From: Gemmatimonadales bacterium
GTDB taxonomy: Bacteria > Gemmatimonadota > Gemmatimonadetes > Palauibacterales > Palauibacteraceae
DNA: 64,000 nt
Assembly (NCBI GenBank): GCA_009838765.1
Contig: VXQX01000068.1
Coordinates: 1 to 64,000 of the forward strand
Reading direction: 5' to 3'
Shown in pieces: positions 1-8,925 of the stretch; the first letter of the stretch is position 1; the number at the start of each line of letters is the position of its first letter. The translations under genes were made by a program, and so were the position numbers. The notes below the pieces were generated by a model. The model ran no database searches and had not been told where the DNA came from. It saw only the letters and a program-made list of their open reading frames with translations.

Positions 1-113
1 GGCGGGGGGGGCATCGGCCCATCTCCGCAGGACGCCATGTTTGCCAGGGCGGCAGCGACGAAGGCTGCCCACAGCACACCTCGCAGCGAGACGTCTCGTT
101 CCCGTTTGTTCAT
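1..113 (-). CDS. Lipoprotein precursor, N-terminal part only
   Basis: Reading leftward from the ATG at 113 gives an uninterrupted frame of 37 codons that runs off the window. It has a basic start (MNKRERD), a hydrophobic stretch (LWAAFVAALANM) and a lipobox-like NMASC with the acceptor Cys at residue 28, followed by GDGPMPPP. This is the pattern of a signal-peptidase II substrate. It lies 34 bases downstream of the amidohydrolase stop on the same strand and may share its transcript. The mature protein is outside the window, so no function can be given. Confidence 0.5.
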   Translation of the reverse strand, partial: MNKRERDVSLRGVLWAAFVAAALANMASCGDGPMPPP

Positions 114-147
114 GTCCACGATACGCCGGCGGTCAGATGATCAGGAG

Positions 148-1668
148 TCAGCGGACGAACATGACGGGGCGCGTCGGGAGGGCGTCGACGTCGATCACCG
201 TCCCCTCCTTCATCACCATCGCCTGCAGGCGGATGTTCCTGATGTCCTCCAGCGGGTTCGCGTCGAGAAGGACGAGATCCGCGAACTTGCCGACTTCGAT
301 CGTGCCGAAATCGTCGAGGCCGCGGGCGGCGACGGCGCCGTTGCGGGTGCCGGCCACGATCGCCTCCGACGGGGTCATGCCGAGTTCGACGAGGCCCTCG
401 ATCGCCATCAGCGTGCCGATGCCGGGCTCCTGCCAGATCGGCTTCGGCTCGCGCAGGAACCGGATGTCGGCGGCGGGGAAGTTGTCCGTGCCCAGCGTGA
501 CGATGCAGCCCGCGTCGATGAGGCTCTTCGCGTTCTGGCGACGCATGGCGTTCCCATGGCCCAGGGCGTTGCGCTCGCGGCGCAGCTCGAACGACGTCTT
601 CTCCCGCTCGACGGGCCGGCGCAGGCGCCCCCATTCGGCAGCCTTCCCTTCGCTCGCAAGGCGCGCCTCGGCCGCGGCCACGTCCCCAAGGTGCTGCTCC
701 CACGCCGCTCCCGTGATCGTGTTCACGAGCATCGAGCAGATTACGCCGCGCTCGCGGATCTGCGTCAGCAACTCCTCGGAATACGGCTGGCCGGCCAACA
801 CTTCCGGGTGCTGGATGAGGTCGATCCCCGCTTCGACGGCGAGCCGCAGGCTTTCCGGATTGGTGGCGTGCGTCTCGGCAGCGAGTCCGCGCCTGTGGGT
901 CTCCTCCACGATCACCCGCTGCGCCTCGGGAGAGAAGCCGATCATGGTCGGATAGGACCAGTGGCTGCTCCCCCCGTACTTCACGAAGTCCACGCCCTTG
1001 TCGAGGTAGTCGTTGATCGCGACGCGGAGCTCCTCGGGGTACATGTCCATGAGATCTTCGCCCGCGCCCTGCGCGAGGTGGTCGGAGAACTGCTCCTCCC
1101 AGAGAGACAGGTCCGTGTCGGCGATCAGGGAGAACGTGACGGAAAAGGCGCCGCCCCAGCCGACGATGTTGCCGGCGACCTGCATTCGCGGGCCGATTTC
1201 GCGTCCCTCGGCGATCGCGTCTCGCACCTCGATGAGTTGCGGGAGCTGGCCGTAGCTGTCGCGGACGTGCGTCACGCCATGCTTGAGGTGCATCTGCGCG
1301 GCCTCGAGGGCGATCTCCGCCCCGCGCTCCCAGTAGAAGACGGCGTTCTCCTTCCGGTGCTTCCCGAAGCCCGCCCCGTAGAGGCTCGTGTGGACGTTGG
1401 TGTCGACGAAGCCGGGCGTCAGGAACTTCCCCGCCCCGTCGATGATCCGCGCCCCGTCCGGCACGGCCGTCGAACCGCTCGGCCCCACCGAGACGATGCG
1501 GGCGCCCTCCACCACAACGGTCGCGTCCGTCAGGGGTTGGCCCCCATTCCCGTCGATGACCGTAGCCCCGACAATGGCGATCGCCTCCTGCGCGACGCCC
1601 GGTTGTGCAGACGGCCACATGGCGCAGCATGCGATAATCACAGAGGCAAGTACTGGTCGAACTGACAT
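148..1668 (-). CDS. Exported amidohydrolase (imidazolonepropionase-like subfamily)
   Basis: A 506-residue protein with an N-terminal signal peptide ending near GVAQE and the composite-barrel layout of metal-dependent amidohydrolases: a beta-sandwich start (VGATVIDGNG), then PGFVDTNVH, HGVTHVRD, AETHATNPES, DLIQHPE and VTLGTDN. These carry the usual metal ligands and catalytic Asp, except that the first His of the HxH motif is Asn91 (N91-V92-H93). Members typically hydrolyse cyclic amides or prolyl dipeptides; the substrate cannot be read here. The start is supported by GGGAGGA seven bases upstream of ATG. The gene follows the HNH nuclease gene after 20 bases and is probably cotranscribed. Confidence 0.85.
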   Translation of the reverse strand: MSVRPVLASVIIACCAMWPSAQPGVAQEAIAIVGATVIDGNGGQPLTDATVVVEGARIVSVGPSGSTAVPDGARIIDGAGKFLTPGFVDTNVHTSLYGAGFGKHRKENAVFYWERGAEIALEAAQMHLKHGVTHVRDSYGQLPQLIEVRDAIAEGREIGPRMQVAGNIVGWGGAFSVTFSLIADTDLSLWEEQFSDHLAQGAGEDLMDMYPEELRVAINDYLDKGVDFVKYGGSSHWSYPTMIGFSPEAQRVIVEETHRRGLAAETHATNPESLRLAVEAGIDLIQHPEVLAGQPYSEELLTQIRERGVICSMLVNTITGAAWEQHLGDVAAAEARLASEGKAAEWGRLRRPVEREKTSFELRRERNALGHGNAMRRQNAKSLIDAGCIVTLGTDNFPAADIRFLREPKPIWQEPGIGTLMAIEGLVELGMTPSEAIVAGTRNGAVAARGLDDFGTIEVGKFADLVLLDANPLEDIRNIRLQAMVMKEGTVIDVDALPTRPVMFVR

Positions 1669-1688
1669 GGGGAATCCTCCCGAGTGAT

Positions 1689-2654
1689 TCAGAGGGTGGC
1701 CGCTTTCTCCAGGAAACGGTCGTACCTGAAGGAAAGCGACGAGGGCGAGGGTCGGTCAGAGTGACGACGTGGAAGGGAAATGCGCCGACCGTGAAGGCCC
1801 TGAATCGCATGTCGCAGCGTAGGACCGTCTTCTTCCAGCAGAATCGCCGGTCGAACCTGGATGGTGTAGTCGGGACGGATACCCAGGAAGAACCGGTCGA
1901 AGGCCGCGTGGTGCAGCCGACAAAGCGCGAGGCCGTTTCTTACCTCGGGCTCCCCCTCCGGCTCGGCATCGGGAATGATGTGGGCCGCGTCGAGCAGTTC
2001 CTCGTGACGGAGGCGGCAGAGCGCACACTGATGCCTGTACGCTTTGAGTACCCGCTCCCGGAATGCCTGCTGGTGCAATCTTCGGCGTGACTCGACGGTC
2101 ACATATTGACGGCGCAACGCCGTCTCTCGACGCGCCGCGGCGCTCTCCCTTACCTGCATCGGTACCGCGGCAGGACGCATCTTCCGGGTATCGACCTCGA
2201 TGGAGAACGTCAGCGTCTCCGGTGAATCTCCGACCACGTACACCGGCCATTCGGCAAAGTACCTGCCGGGGAGAAGGCCGTGGAAATACACCAGCGGGAG
2301 GTGGTATGCCATCGCGGTGCGCAGGCCGACGTTCTCGTGGTGGTCGACATCATCGCCTCGGTAACGGTAGCGAAGGAAGTGTTCGGGGCCGAACGCATCG
2401 TTGTAGGGTCCCGCTGGGGTCGTCGTAATCGATAGCGGGACCGCCATCGTCCGCGGCTTGAAGATCCCCTGTGGACCGACGAGGTGGATGCGACGTCCCT
2501 GAAACTCGAACCCCCTCTCGAGGAGGGGGCGTCGCGGAAGCACGTCCCCATGGACGGCACACTGACTGGCAAGCCACTCGAAGGCCGCATTCCTGACCCG
2601 TTGGTCGTACAGTTGATCGAAGTTCGCTGCACTCCCAAGGCGGTCGTAACGCAT
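1689..2654 (-). CDS. HNH endonuclease family protein
   Basis: A 321-residue protein. The C-terminal third holds a zinc-type HNH module: C210-x2-C213, then AAHIIPD (His225), then NGLALCRLHH (Asn240, Cys245, His248) and a downstream Phe-Asp. This arrangement is typical of restriction-like HNH nucleases that cut DNA. The N-terminal 190 residues (DQRVRNAAFEWL, GPQGIFKPR, then a Tyr-rich stretch) match the specificity or effector domain that commonly precedes HNH in solitary HNH proteins of unknown target. No methyltransferase gene is adjacent, so it may be a lone defence or repair nuclease. It diverges from the M1 peptidase gene across a 164-base region. Confidence 0.85.
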   Translation of the reverse strand: MRYDRLGSAANFDQLYDQRVRNAAFEWLASQCAVHGDVLPRRPLLERGFEFQGRRIHLVGPQGIFKPRTMAVPLSITTTPAGPYNDAFGPEHFLRYRYRGDDVDHHENVGLRTAMAYHLPLVYFHGLLPGRYFAEWPVYVVGDSPETLTFSIEVDTRKMRPAAVPMQVRESAAARRETALRRQYVTVESRRRLHQQAFRERVLKAYRHQCALCRLRHEELLDAAHIIPDAEPEGEPEVRNGLALCRLHHAAFDRFFLGIRPDYTIQVRPAILLEEDGPTLRHAIQGLHGRRISLPRRHSDRPSPSSLSFRYDRFLEKAATL

Positions 2655-2818
2655 GTCTCACGCTACCGACGGTTTGAGCGGTCCGTCAATTCGGCTCCAG
2701 ACGATGCCGGCGGCAGCAGGCGTCGCGACCGGAAAGGGACGCGCCCCCGGGACGTGCGGGGAGAGGACTCTCCGGTGCAGGTTGGGGGCGAACGCAGAAC
2801 CACTTTCGCGAGGTACCG

Positions 2819-4561
2819 ATGAAATACGCCCTGCCGCTGCTGCTGGTCTCATCGCTTACGCTGGGTTCGACGCACCACGGGTTGCGCCCGACGCCGGAGC
2901 CGGGCCGAACCGGGCCGGAGCCGTCCCGGGAGCCGCCATCGGAGCGGGCGATGGACACGTATCCGAAGAACCCGGCGATCGATGCGCTCAACTACGCGTT
3001 CGCGCTCACGCTCTCCGACGAGACGGACATGATCTCGGGCGAGGCGACGATCGACCTCCGTTTCCTGGAGGCGGGGATCGATGAAGTGCGGTTGGACCTG
3101 ATCGAGCAGACGGCCGATGGCAACGGGATGCGGGTTCTGGCCGTCACCGGGGCGGACGGCGCGCTGGAGTTCGAGCACCGGGACGACGCGCTCTTCATCG
3201 CGCTCGCGCGTCCCACGGAGGCGGGCGAGCGGCGGCAGGTCACAGTCGCATACGAGGGCGTTCCCGCCACCGGTCTGATCATCGGGCCGAACAAGCACGG
3301 GGACCGGACGTTCTTCAGCGACAACTGGCCCAACAAGGCACGGAACTGGCTGCCGACGATCGATCACCCCTACGACAAGGCGACGAGCGAACTCATCGTC
3401 ACGGCGCCAGCACACTATCAGGTCATCTCCAACGGACTGCTCATCGAGGAGACCGACCTCCTGGACGGCACGCGCCGCTCACACTGGAAGGAGTCCGTTC
3501 CGATCGCGACCTGGCTGTACGCGCTCGGGGTGGCCCGCTTCGCCGTGCAGACGGTGGACCACTACAACGGCGTGCCGATCCAGACGTGGGTGTACGCGCA
3601 GGACCGCGACGCGGGCTTCCATGACTTCGCGGTGCCGACGAAGCAGGCGATGGAGTTCTACGGGGACATGGTCGGCCCGTACTCGTACGAAAAGCTGGCG
3701 AACGTGCAGTCGAACAGCGTGGGAGGTGGCATGGAGGCGGCCACCGCCATCTTCTACGGCGACGCCTCGGTCACGGGCGAACGGGACGTGCGGTGGAGGA
3801 ACGTGATCATCCACGAGGTGGCGCATCAGTGGTTCGGGAATTCCGTCACCGAATACGACTGGGACGACGTCTGGCTGAGCGAAGGCTTCGCGACCTACTT
3901 CACGCTGCTCTTCATTGAACATCAATACGGGCGCGACGAGTTCATCGAGCGGTTGAAGGTGAGCCGCGACCGCATCCGGGACTTCATGCGCGTGAACCCG
4001 GACTATCGAATCGTTCACGACAATCTCTCGGACATGGGCCTGGTCACGAGCGGGCCGGGGACATATCAGAAGGGATCGTGGGTGCTGCACATGCTGCGCG
4101 GGGTCGTCGGGGACGACGCGTTCCGGGCCGGGATCCAGGCGTACTACCGCCAGTTCCGGAACCTCAACGCGACGACGGCGGATTTTCGGCGCGCGATGGA
4201 GGAGGCGTCGGGCCTCGATCTGCGGACGTTCTTCGACCAGTGGCTCTACCGCGGCGGGTGGCTGGCGTTCGAGGGCGGCTGGAGCTACGACGCGGCGGCG
4301 GGGGCGATTCACGTCGACATCCGGCAGACGCAGGACGAACGCTACACTTTCCGCATGCCGGTGGAGATCGCGATTCACCTCCCCCCGGATGGTCCGCTCG
4401 AGGGCGGGGTGCACGGGGCTACTCGGCCGCCCCGATTCGAAGTGATCGACGTCGGCGGGAGGCAGGACCGGTTCACGATCCCCGTTCCGGCGGAGCCGCT
4501 CGACGTCGTCTTCGACCCGAACACGCGGCTGCTCATGGACGCGGCCTTCGAGCGCCGGTAG
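2819..4561 (+). CDS. M1 family metallopeptidase (aminopeptidase N-like)
   Basis: A 580-residue exported peptidase. An N-terminal signal (MKYALPLLLVSSLTLGS) precedes a beta-saddle domain and the thermolysin-like core. The zinc site HEVAHQWFGN begins at about residue 332, with the distal Glu in WLSEGFATYF 18 residues on. The exopeptidase motif reads GGGMEAAT instead of the usual GAMEN, with the Glu kept. Such enzymes remove N-terminal residues from peptides. At 580 residues it lacks the long C-terminal helical domain of E. coli PepN, as in the short secreted M1 group. GAGG seven bases upstream supports the ATG. The flavoprotein gene follows after 74 bases. Confidence 0.92.
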   Translation: MKYALPLLLVSSLTLGSTHHGLRPTPEPGRTGPEPSREPPSERAMDTYPKNPAIDALNYAFALTLSDETDMISGEATIDLRFLEAGIDEVRLDLIEQTADGNGMRVLAVTGADGALEFEHRDDALFIALARPTEAGERRQVTVAYEGVPATGLIIGPNKHGDRTFFSDNWPNKARNWLPTIDHPYDKATSELIVTAPAHYQVISNGLLIEETDLLDGTRRSHWKESVPIATWLYALGVARFAVQTVDHYNGVPIQTWVYAQDRDAGFHDFAVPTKQAMEFYGDMVGPYSYEKLANVQSNSVGGGMEAATAIFYGDASVTGERDVRWRNVIIHEVAHQWFGNSVTEYDWDDVWLSEGFATYFTLLFIEHQYGRDEFIERLKVSRDRIRDFMRVNPDYRIVHDNLSDMGLVTSGPGTYQKGSWVLHMLRGVVGDDAFRAGIQAYYRQFRNLNATTADFRRAMEEASGLDLRTFFDQWLYRGGWLAFEGGWSYDAAAGAIHVDIRQTQDERYTFRMPVEIAIHLPPDGPLEGGVHGATRPPRFEVIDVGGRQDRFTIPVPAEPLDVVFDPNTRLLMDAAFERR

Positions 4562-4635
4562 CGCAGCGCGACGGGCGACCGCCCTGTTTGTTACTTTGAC
4601 GCCGCATTGACTCGTTCCGGGAGGGGACGCGCCAC

Positions 4636-5976
4636 TTGGCGATCGATCGACGGGAGTTTCTGAAGAGCGCGACGGCCGGGGCGGCTGCAGCCGGGCTGTC
4701 GCTCGGCGGCTCATCCCCCCTCACGGGCGCTCCGCCGCCGCCACGCTCGGCTCCCCTGCGACGCCCCGCTGGCCAGCCCCCGGACATCGTCGTGATCGGA
4801 GCCGGAAACTTCGGGATCTGGACCGCGCTCAACCTCGTCCGGCTCGGGGCCACGGTGACCGTGCTCGACGCCTACGGCCCCGGCAACTCGCGCTCCACTT
4901 CGGGCGGGGAAACGCGCGGCGTCCGGTCCTCCTACGGGGGACGTCCCGAGGGCCTCGTGTGGAATCGGTGGGCCAACGAGGCCATCCGCCGCTGGATCCA
5001 GTGGGACGAAGAAGGGCAGGAACTCCTCCTGCCGCGCGTCTTCTACCAGATGGGCGATCTCATCCTGCGTGAGGAGATGGTCCCCTATCTCGAGGACACG
5101 ATGGCCCAGTGGGACCGGCTCGGCGTCGACTACGAGCTGCTCGACGTGGACGAGATCCACTACCGCTGGCCCTGGATCCGGACGGAGGAGGGCGTCTCCC
5201 TCGGACTCCACGAACCCAACGCGGGGGTCGTGCGGGCGCGACGGGCCATTGAATCCGTAGCGAAGCGGTTCGAGATGGAGGGCGGCGAGATCCGGATCGC
5301 GCGCGCGGCGCTCGGGGGATCGGACGGTCGCCGGCTGAACGACGTGACCCTCGGAGGGGACGAGTCGCTGGCGGCCTCGACCTTCGTATTCGCGGTGGGG
5401 CCGTGGATGGGCAAGACGTTCCCGGAATTGTTCGGGGACCGGATACGCATCCCCGTGGGCAACGTCTTCTACTTCGCGGTCCCGGATCGGCGCTTCATGT
5501 TTCCCAACATGCCCAGCTACGGCGTCCCCGGCTGTACGGGCTGGCCCGCTCTGGGCCCGGACCACCGCGGCTTCCGGGTGCGGGTCGGCGGCCAGGCCGG
5601 CGACGATCCGGACACGAGCGATCGCTGGGTGCCGCCGGAGGCCCATGAGCGGCCGCGCGAGATCCTCAAGCGCTACTTTCCGGACCTGGTGAGCGCGGCG
5701 GTCAACGAGACGCGGGCCTGCCACTACTGCTTCGGTCCCAGCCGCAACTTCCTCGTCGACCGGCATCCCGACTTCGACAACGTGTGGCTCGCGGGTCTGG
5801 GGACGGCCGAGTCCTTCAAGCAGGGGCCGGTGCTCGGCGAGTACATCGCCAAACGTGTGTTGGAGATCGCAGACGACCCGGAACTGGCCGAACAGTTCAG
5901 GTTCTCGCTCGAGGCTCCGGAGGGACGAGATCCGGGGGCGGCCCTGGATCCTGAGCTGGAGGACCTGGGCGGTTGA
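4636..5976 (+). CDS. FAD-dependent oxidoreductase, sarcosine-oxidase-like, Tat-exported
   Basis: A 446-residue flavoprotein of the D-amino-acid oxidase fold. A twin-arginine signal (DRREFLKSATAG) at the N-terminus is followed by the Rossmann motif VVIGAGNFGIWTAL and by STSGGETRGVRSSYG, which corresponds to the flavin-contacting loop of monomeric sarcosine oxidase and N-methyltryptophan oxidase. Near the C-terminus, ACHYCFGPSRNFLVDRHP aligns with the segment that holds the covalent-FAD Cys in that family, so covalent flavin is plausible. The likely reaction is oxidation of a secondary or N-methyl amine outside the cytoplasm. The start is TTG; the stop overlaps the TTG of a possible longer start of the next gene. 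Confidence 0.85.
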   Translation: MAIDRREFLKSATAGAAAAGLSLGGSSPLTGAPPPPRSAPLRRPAGQPPDIVVIGAGNFGIWTALNLVRLGATVTVLDAYGPGNSRSTSGGETRGVRSSYGGRPEGLVWNRWANEAIRRWIQWDEEGQELLLPRVFYQMGDLILREEMVPYLEDTMAQWDRLGVDYELLDVDEIHYRWPWIRTEEGVSLGLHEPNAGVVRARRAIESVAKRFEMEGGEIRIARAALGGSDGRRLNDVTLGGDESLAASTFVFAVGPWMGKTFPELFGDRIRIPVGNVFYFAVPDRRFMFPNMPSYGVPGCTGWPALGPDHRGFRVRVGGQAGDDPDTSDRWVPPEAHERPREILKRYFPDLVSAAVNETRACHYCFGPSRNFLVDRHPDFDNVWLAGLGTAESFKQGPVLGEYIAKRVLEIADDPELAEQFRFSLEAPEGRDPGAALDPELEDLGG

Positions 5977-5996
5977 GCCGGCGGCGCGTTTTCCCG

Positions 5997-7949
5997 ATGC
6001 CGGCTCGCGCCTTCGTCGCCGCGGCAGTCACCGTATCGGGCTGCTACGGTCCGCTGCGACTCACGCCGTCGGATCACGCCACGGTCCTCGCCGAACAGTC
6101 GCTGGACGCGGACCACCCCGCTCTCCCCGGCCCCTACCGCGTCTCGCGCCTTTACTACGGGAGCGGCACGGACAAGCGCCGGCCCGAGTACCGGGATTCC
6201 GTGTCGATCGTGACGGAGACGGTCGACGCCTCGAAGCTCGTCTCGCTCGGCGCGTCCGCGAGCGAACGGAACGGCTACTGGGGCTTCACGCCGAAGGAAT
6301 TCCCGCTCAACGGACGCGCGTGGTATCCCGAGGGCGAGGGCCCCTTCCCGCTGGTCCTCATCGTGCACGGGAACCACGACATGAGGGACTTCTCCGACCC
6401 CGGATACGGCTATCTCGGCGAGTTGCTCGCCAGCCGGGGCTACGTGTTCGCCTCCATCGACATGAACTTCATCAACGGCGGCATCCGCAACGAGAACGAC
6501 GGGCGGGGGTGGTTCCTCCTCAAACACATCGACGCCTTCAGGGAATTCGCGGCGGACGAAACCACGCCGTTCCACGGCAAGATCGACTTCGACCGCATCG
6601 CCCTCATCGGTCATTCCCGCGGGGGCGAAGCCGTCGGGCATGCCGCGGCGTTCAACCGGTTGTCCCGGTATCCGGACGACGCTTCCCTCGAGTTCGACTT
6701 CAACCACGGGATCCGCGCGATCATCGCGATCGCGCCCGTCGACGGACAGTACCTTCCGATGGGACGTTTCGTGCCGGTCGAGAATATCAACTACATGGTG
6801 TTCCACGGGTCGCACGACGGGGATGTGACGAGTTTTCACGGCCTGCGTCTCTATAATCGCCTGTCCTTCACGGACGGTGGCGACTATTTCAAGACGGCCA
6901 TCTACATGTACCGGGCCAATCACGGACAGTGGAATACCGTCTGGGGGAACAAGGACAACGGCCCGCGGAGCGCGCGGCGACTCGACTTGCGGGGTCTCAT
7001 AGACGGCGAAGCGCAGCGGGAGTTCGGGAAGATCTACATCTCCGCTTTTCTCGAGACCACGCTGCGCGACCGGCCCGACTACATGCCGATGTTCCGGGAC
7101 CATCGCACGATCGGCGGCTGGCTCCCGGAGACGATGTACATCACGCAGTTCGAGTCGAGCGGCTTCCGGGCGCTCGCGTCGTTCGAAGAGGACATCGACC
7201 TCACCACCGGCACGGCGCCGGGCGTGACGCTCAGGGGAGACTCGCTCGGGGCTTGGCGGGAGAACCTCCTGGACCTCCGCTCGCGGAACCGGCCCACGAC
7301 GTCGAGTTCGCAGGACAACAACGCGCTCTGGCTGGGCTGGAACAACCGCGTCGCCGACGCGGGGGACGCGGTGGGGACGCCCGCCGGCTACGCCATCTCG
7401 CTGCCGGGCGGATTGGCCGCGGGTTGGGGTCTGGGCGCGGCCTCACGGCTGGACCTGCAGCTCGCCGCCGTGGAGGGGCATCCCTCCCCGAGGAGGCCCG
7501 GGAACGACGACGAGGCGGAGGCCGGCGAGGGGCGGGACGAGCCGGAGATCGATGGAGGCGACGCCGAGCGGGACGGAGGCGACGCCGAGCGGGACGGAGG
7601 CGACGCCGAGCGGGACGGCGACGACGCCGAGCGGGACGGGGACGACGAACCCGTGGATCTGTCTGTTGTCGTCAAGGACGCCGACGGCGAGTCGGCGGGC
7701 GTGCGGCTGTCGGACTACGGGCCCATCCGGCGACCCCTCGAGACCGTCGTGCGGCGCCGTAACGACGCGGAATCGTTCGACAACCAGTGGGAACTCGTGC
7801 TCCAGTCCTTCTCGATCCCGCTGGCCGACTTCGTCGAGGCCAATCCCTCGTTCGATCCGGCCCGGCTTGACGAGATCCGCCTCCTTTTCGACCGCACGCC
7901 GGCCGGCACCGTCGTCGTGGACGACATCGGCTTTTCTAGCGGAAGGTGA
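5997..7949 (+). CDS. Alpha/beta-hydrolase lipoprotein
   Basis: A protein of about 650 residues. Starting at ATG 5997 gives MPARAFVAAAVTVSGC, a compact lipoprotein signal with lipobox VSGC; a TTG at 5973 that overlaps the previous stop is an alternative. The catalytic half shows LVLIVHGNHD for the oxyanion region, nucleophile elbow GHSRGGEA near residue 206, and a later YRANHGQWN with the probable catalytic His. This fits the secreted chlorophyllase/PET-hydrolase-like group. The C-terminal half is beta-rich with an inserted acidic linker of DGGDAER heptads. Substrate unknown; an ester is expected. It probably forms an operon with the upstream flavoprotein. Confidence 0.8.
   Translation: MPARAFVAAAVTVSGCYGPLRLTPSDHATVLAEQSLDADHPALPGPYRVSRLYYGSGTDKRRPEYRDSVSIVTETVDASKLVSLGASASERNGYWGFTPKEFPLNGRAWYPEGEGPFPLVLIVHGNHDMRDFSDPGYGYLGELLASRGYVFASIDMNFINGGIRNENDGRGWFLLKHIDAFREFAADETTPFHGKIDFDRIALIGHSRGGEAVGHAAAFNRLSRYPDDASLEFDFNHGIRAIIAIAPVDGQYLPMGRFVPVENINYMVFHGSHDGDVTSFHGLRLYNRLSFTDGGDYFKTAIYMYRANHGQWNTVWGNKDNGPRSARRLDLRGLIDGEAQREFGKIYISAFLETTLRDRPDYMPMFRDHRTIGGWLPETMYITQFESSGFRALASFEEDIDLTTGTAPGVTLRGDSLGAWRENLLDLRSRNRPTTSSSQDNNALWLGWNNRVADAGDAVGTPAGYAISLPGGLAAGWGLGAASRLDLQLAAVEGHPSPRRPGNDDEAEAGEGRDEPEIDGGDAERDGGDAERDGGDAERDGDDAERDGDDEPVDLSVVVKDADGESAGVRLSDYGPIRRPLETVVRRRNDAESFDNQWELVLQSFSIPLADFVEANPSFDPARLDEIRLLFDRTPAGTVVVDDIGFSSGR
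7554..7637 (+). repeat. Four 21-bp tandem repeats coding an acidic linker
   Basis: Four near-identical 21-base units start at 7554, 7575, 7596 and 7617, with a decayed fifth unit after them. They encode heptads of the form GGDAERD inside the alpha/beta-hydrolase gene. As 21 is a multiple of three, unit gain or loss would lengthen the linker in frame. Confidence 0.9.
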
Positions 7950-8925
7950 GGCCGAAGCGGTGGGCGTTTCCGTCCACGTGGAAGGCCTGAAACGCGTACT
8001 CGAGGGTAAGGGCGTCACCCGTGAACGCGAGACCGAAGGTGAACGGGCTCCTCCGGTCCTCCACCACGCGCTGGAGTCCGGCGCGGAGGCGGAACGTGTA
8101 GCCCTGCACCGGCCAGTAGGAGATCTCGACCCCGCCGGCCGGGATGATCTCGCCGTCCCGACGCCGGGCGACCTGGCTGGTGAGGAACATGTCCAGCTCT
8201 CCGACCTCGAAACTCTCCGTCGAGATGCCCAGCGCCAGTTGCGTGGGGATTCTGTCCGCGCTGTCCGTGACAGCCCTCGTCTCCAGGTCCGATCCCAGGT
8301 TGCGGGCCGTCAGGCTGACCATCGCCGGTCCGAACTCGCGCGCCACGCCCAGGTCCGCCACGAGCGCGCGATCCCGCAGCGCGTGCAGGGAATGGAGTTC
8401 GAGGTACTTGGCCACGACACCGGCATCGACCACGCCGAACAGGGTGCGCGCGTAGCCGAACGAGGCTGCGAACTCGGTTACGGGTTCGCCATCCGCGAAC
8501 GCGGCGTACTGCAGGTCCGGAAGCGTGGCGGTACCGGAGCCGCCGTAGCGCATGTACTGGAGGCCGACCGCGAAGTCGCCCAGTCCGACGCTGCCCTCCG
8601 AAGCGAGCGTCGCGACGGTGCCCTCCGAGCCGTATCGGTGCAGACCCGCCGCCATGCCGCCCGCGCGCCCTATGAGAGCAGGCGCGTAGAAGAGGAGGTC
8701 TGCCCCACCGCCGCGCAGATGGGGCGCGTTCCCGTACGCGGCCGCTTCCACGCTGGCCGGGGCCTGGAGCACGAGGGCACGGTAGGCGTCCCGGGCCGGC
8801 TGGACGACCTGTGCTCTGCTCTCCGCCGCACCGGCTCCGATAGCCAGGATCGCGAGCGGCAGGGAAACCGCGAGCCGTGCGGCGGGGGATGGCGCGGCCT
8901 GTTTCCGCGCGGGCCTCAGTCCCAC
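7936..8925 (-). CDS. PorV/UPF0164-like outer-membrane barrel protein
   Basis: A 329-residue protein. The frame has no ATG near its start; GTG at 8925 overlaps the last codons of the aminotransferase and gives MGLRPARKQ followed by a signal peptide (LPLAILAIGAGAAESRAQ). The mature part consists of alternating beta strands with Gly/aromatic turns (LQYMRYGGSG, FGYARTLFG, AKYLELHS, GVEISYWPVQ) and ends in a strand with terminal Phe-Arg (HRFGLTFR). This matches the PorV/PorQ/UPF0164 barrel family, whose members serve as transporters or anchors in the outer membrane. Cotranslation with the aminotransferase is likely from the overlap. Confidence 0.75.
   Translation of the reverse strand: MGLRPARKQAAPSPAARLAVSLPLAILAIGAGAAESRAQVVQPARDAYRALVLQAPASVEAAAYGNAPHLRGGGADLLFYAPALIGRAGGMAAGLHRYGSEGTVATLASEGSVGLGDFAVGLQYMRYGGSGTATLPDLQYAAFADGEPVTEFAASFGYARTLFGVVDAGVVAKYLELHSLHALRDRALVADLGVAREFGPAMVSLTARNLGSDLETRAVTDSADRIPTQLALGISTESFEVGELDMFLTSQVARRRDGEIIPAGGVEISYWPVQGYTFRLRAGLQRVVEDRRSPFTFGLAFTGDALTLEYAFQAFHVDGNAHRFGLTFR

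Noticed and set aside
37-1665. 542-codon open frame on the plus strand
   Set aside because: It is antisense to the amidohydrolase, whose motifs, signal peptide and ribosome binding site fit the minus strand. High GC keeps shadow frames open.
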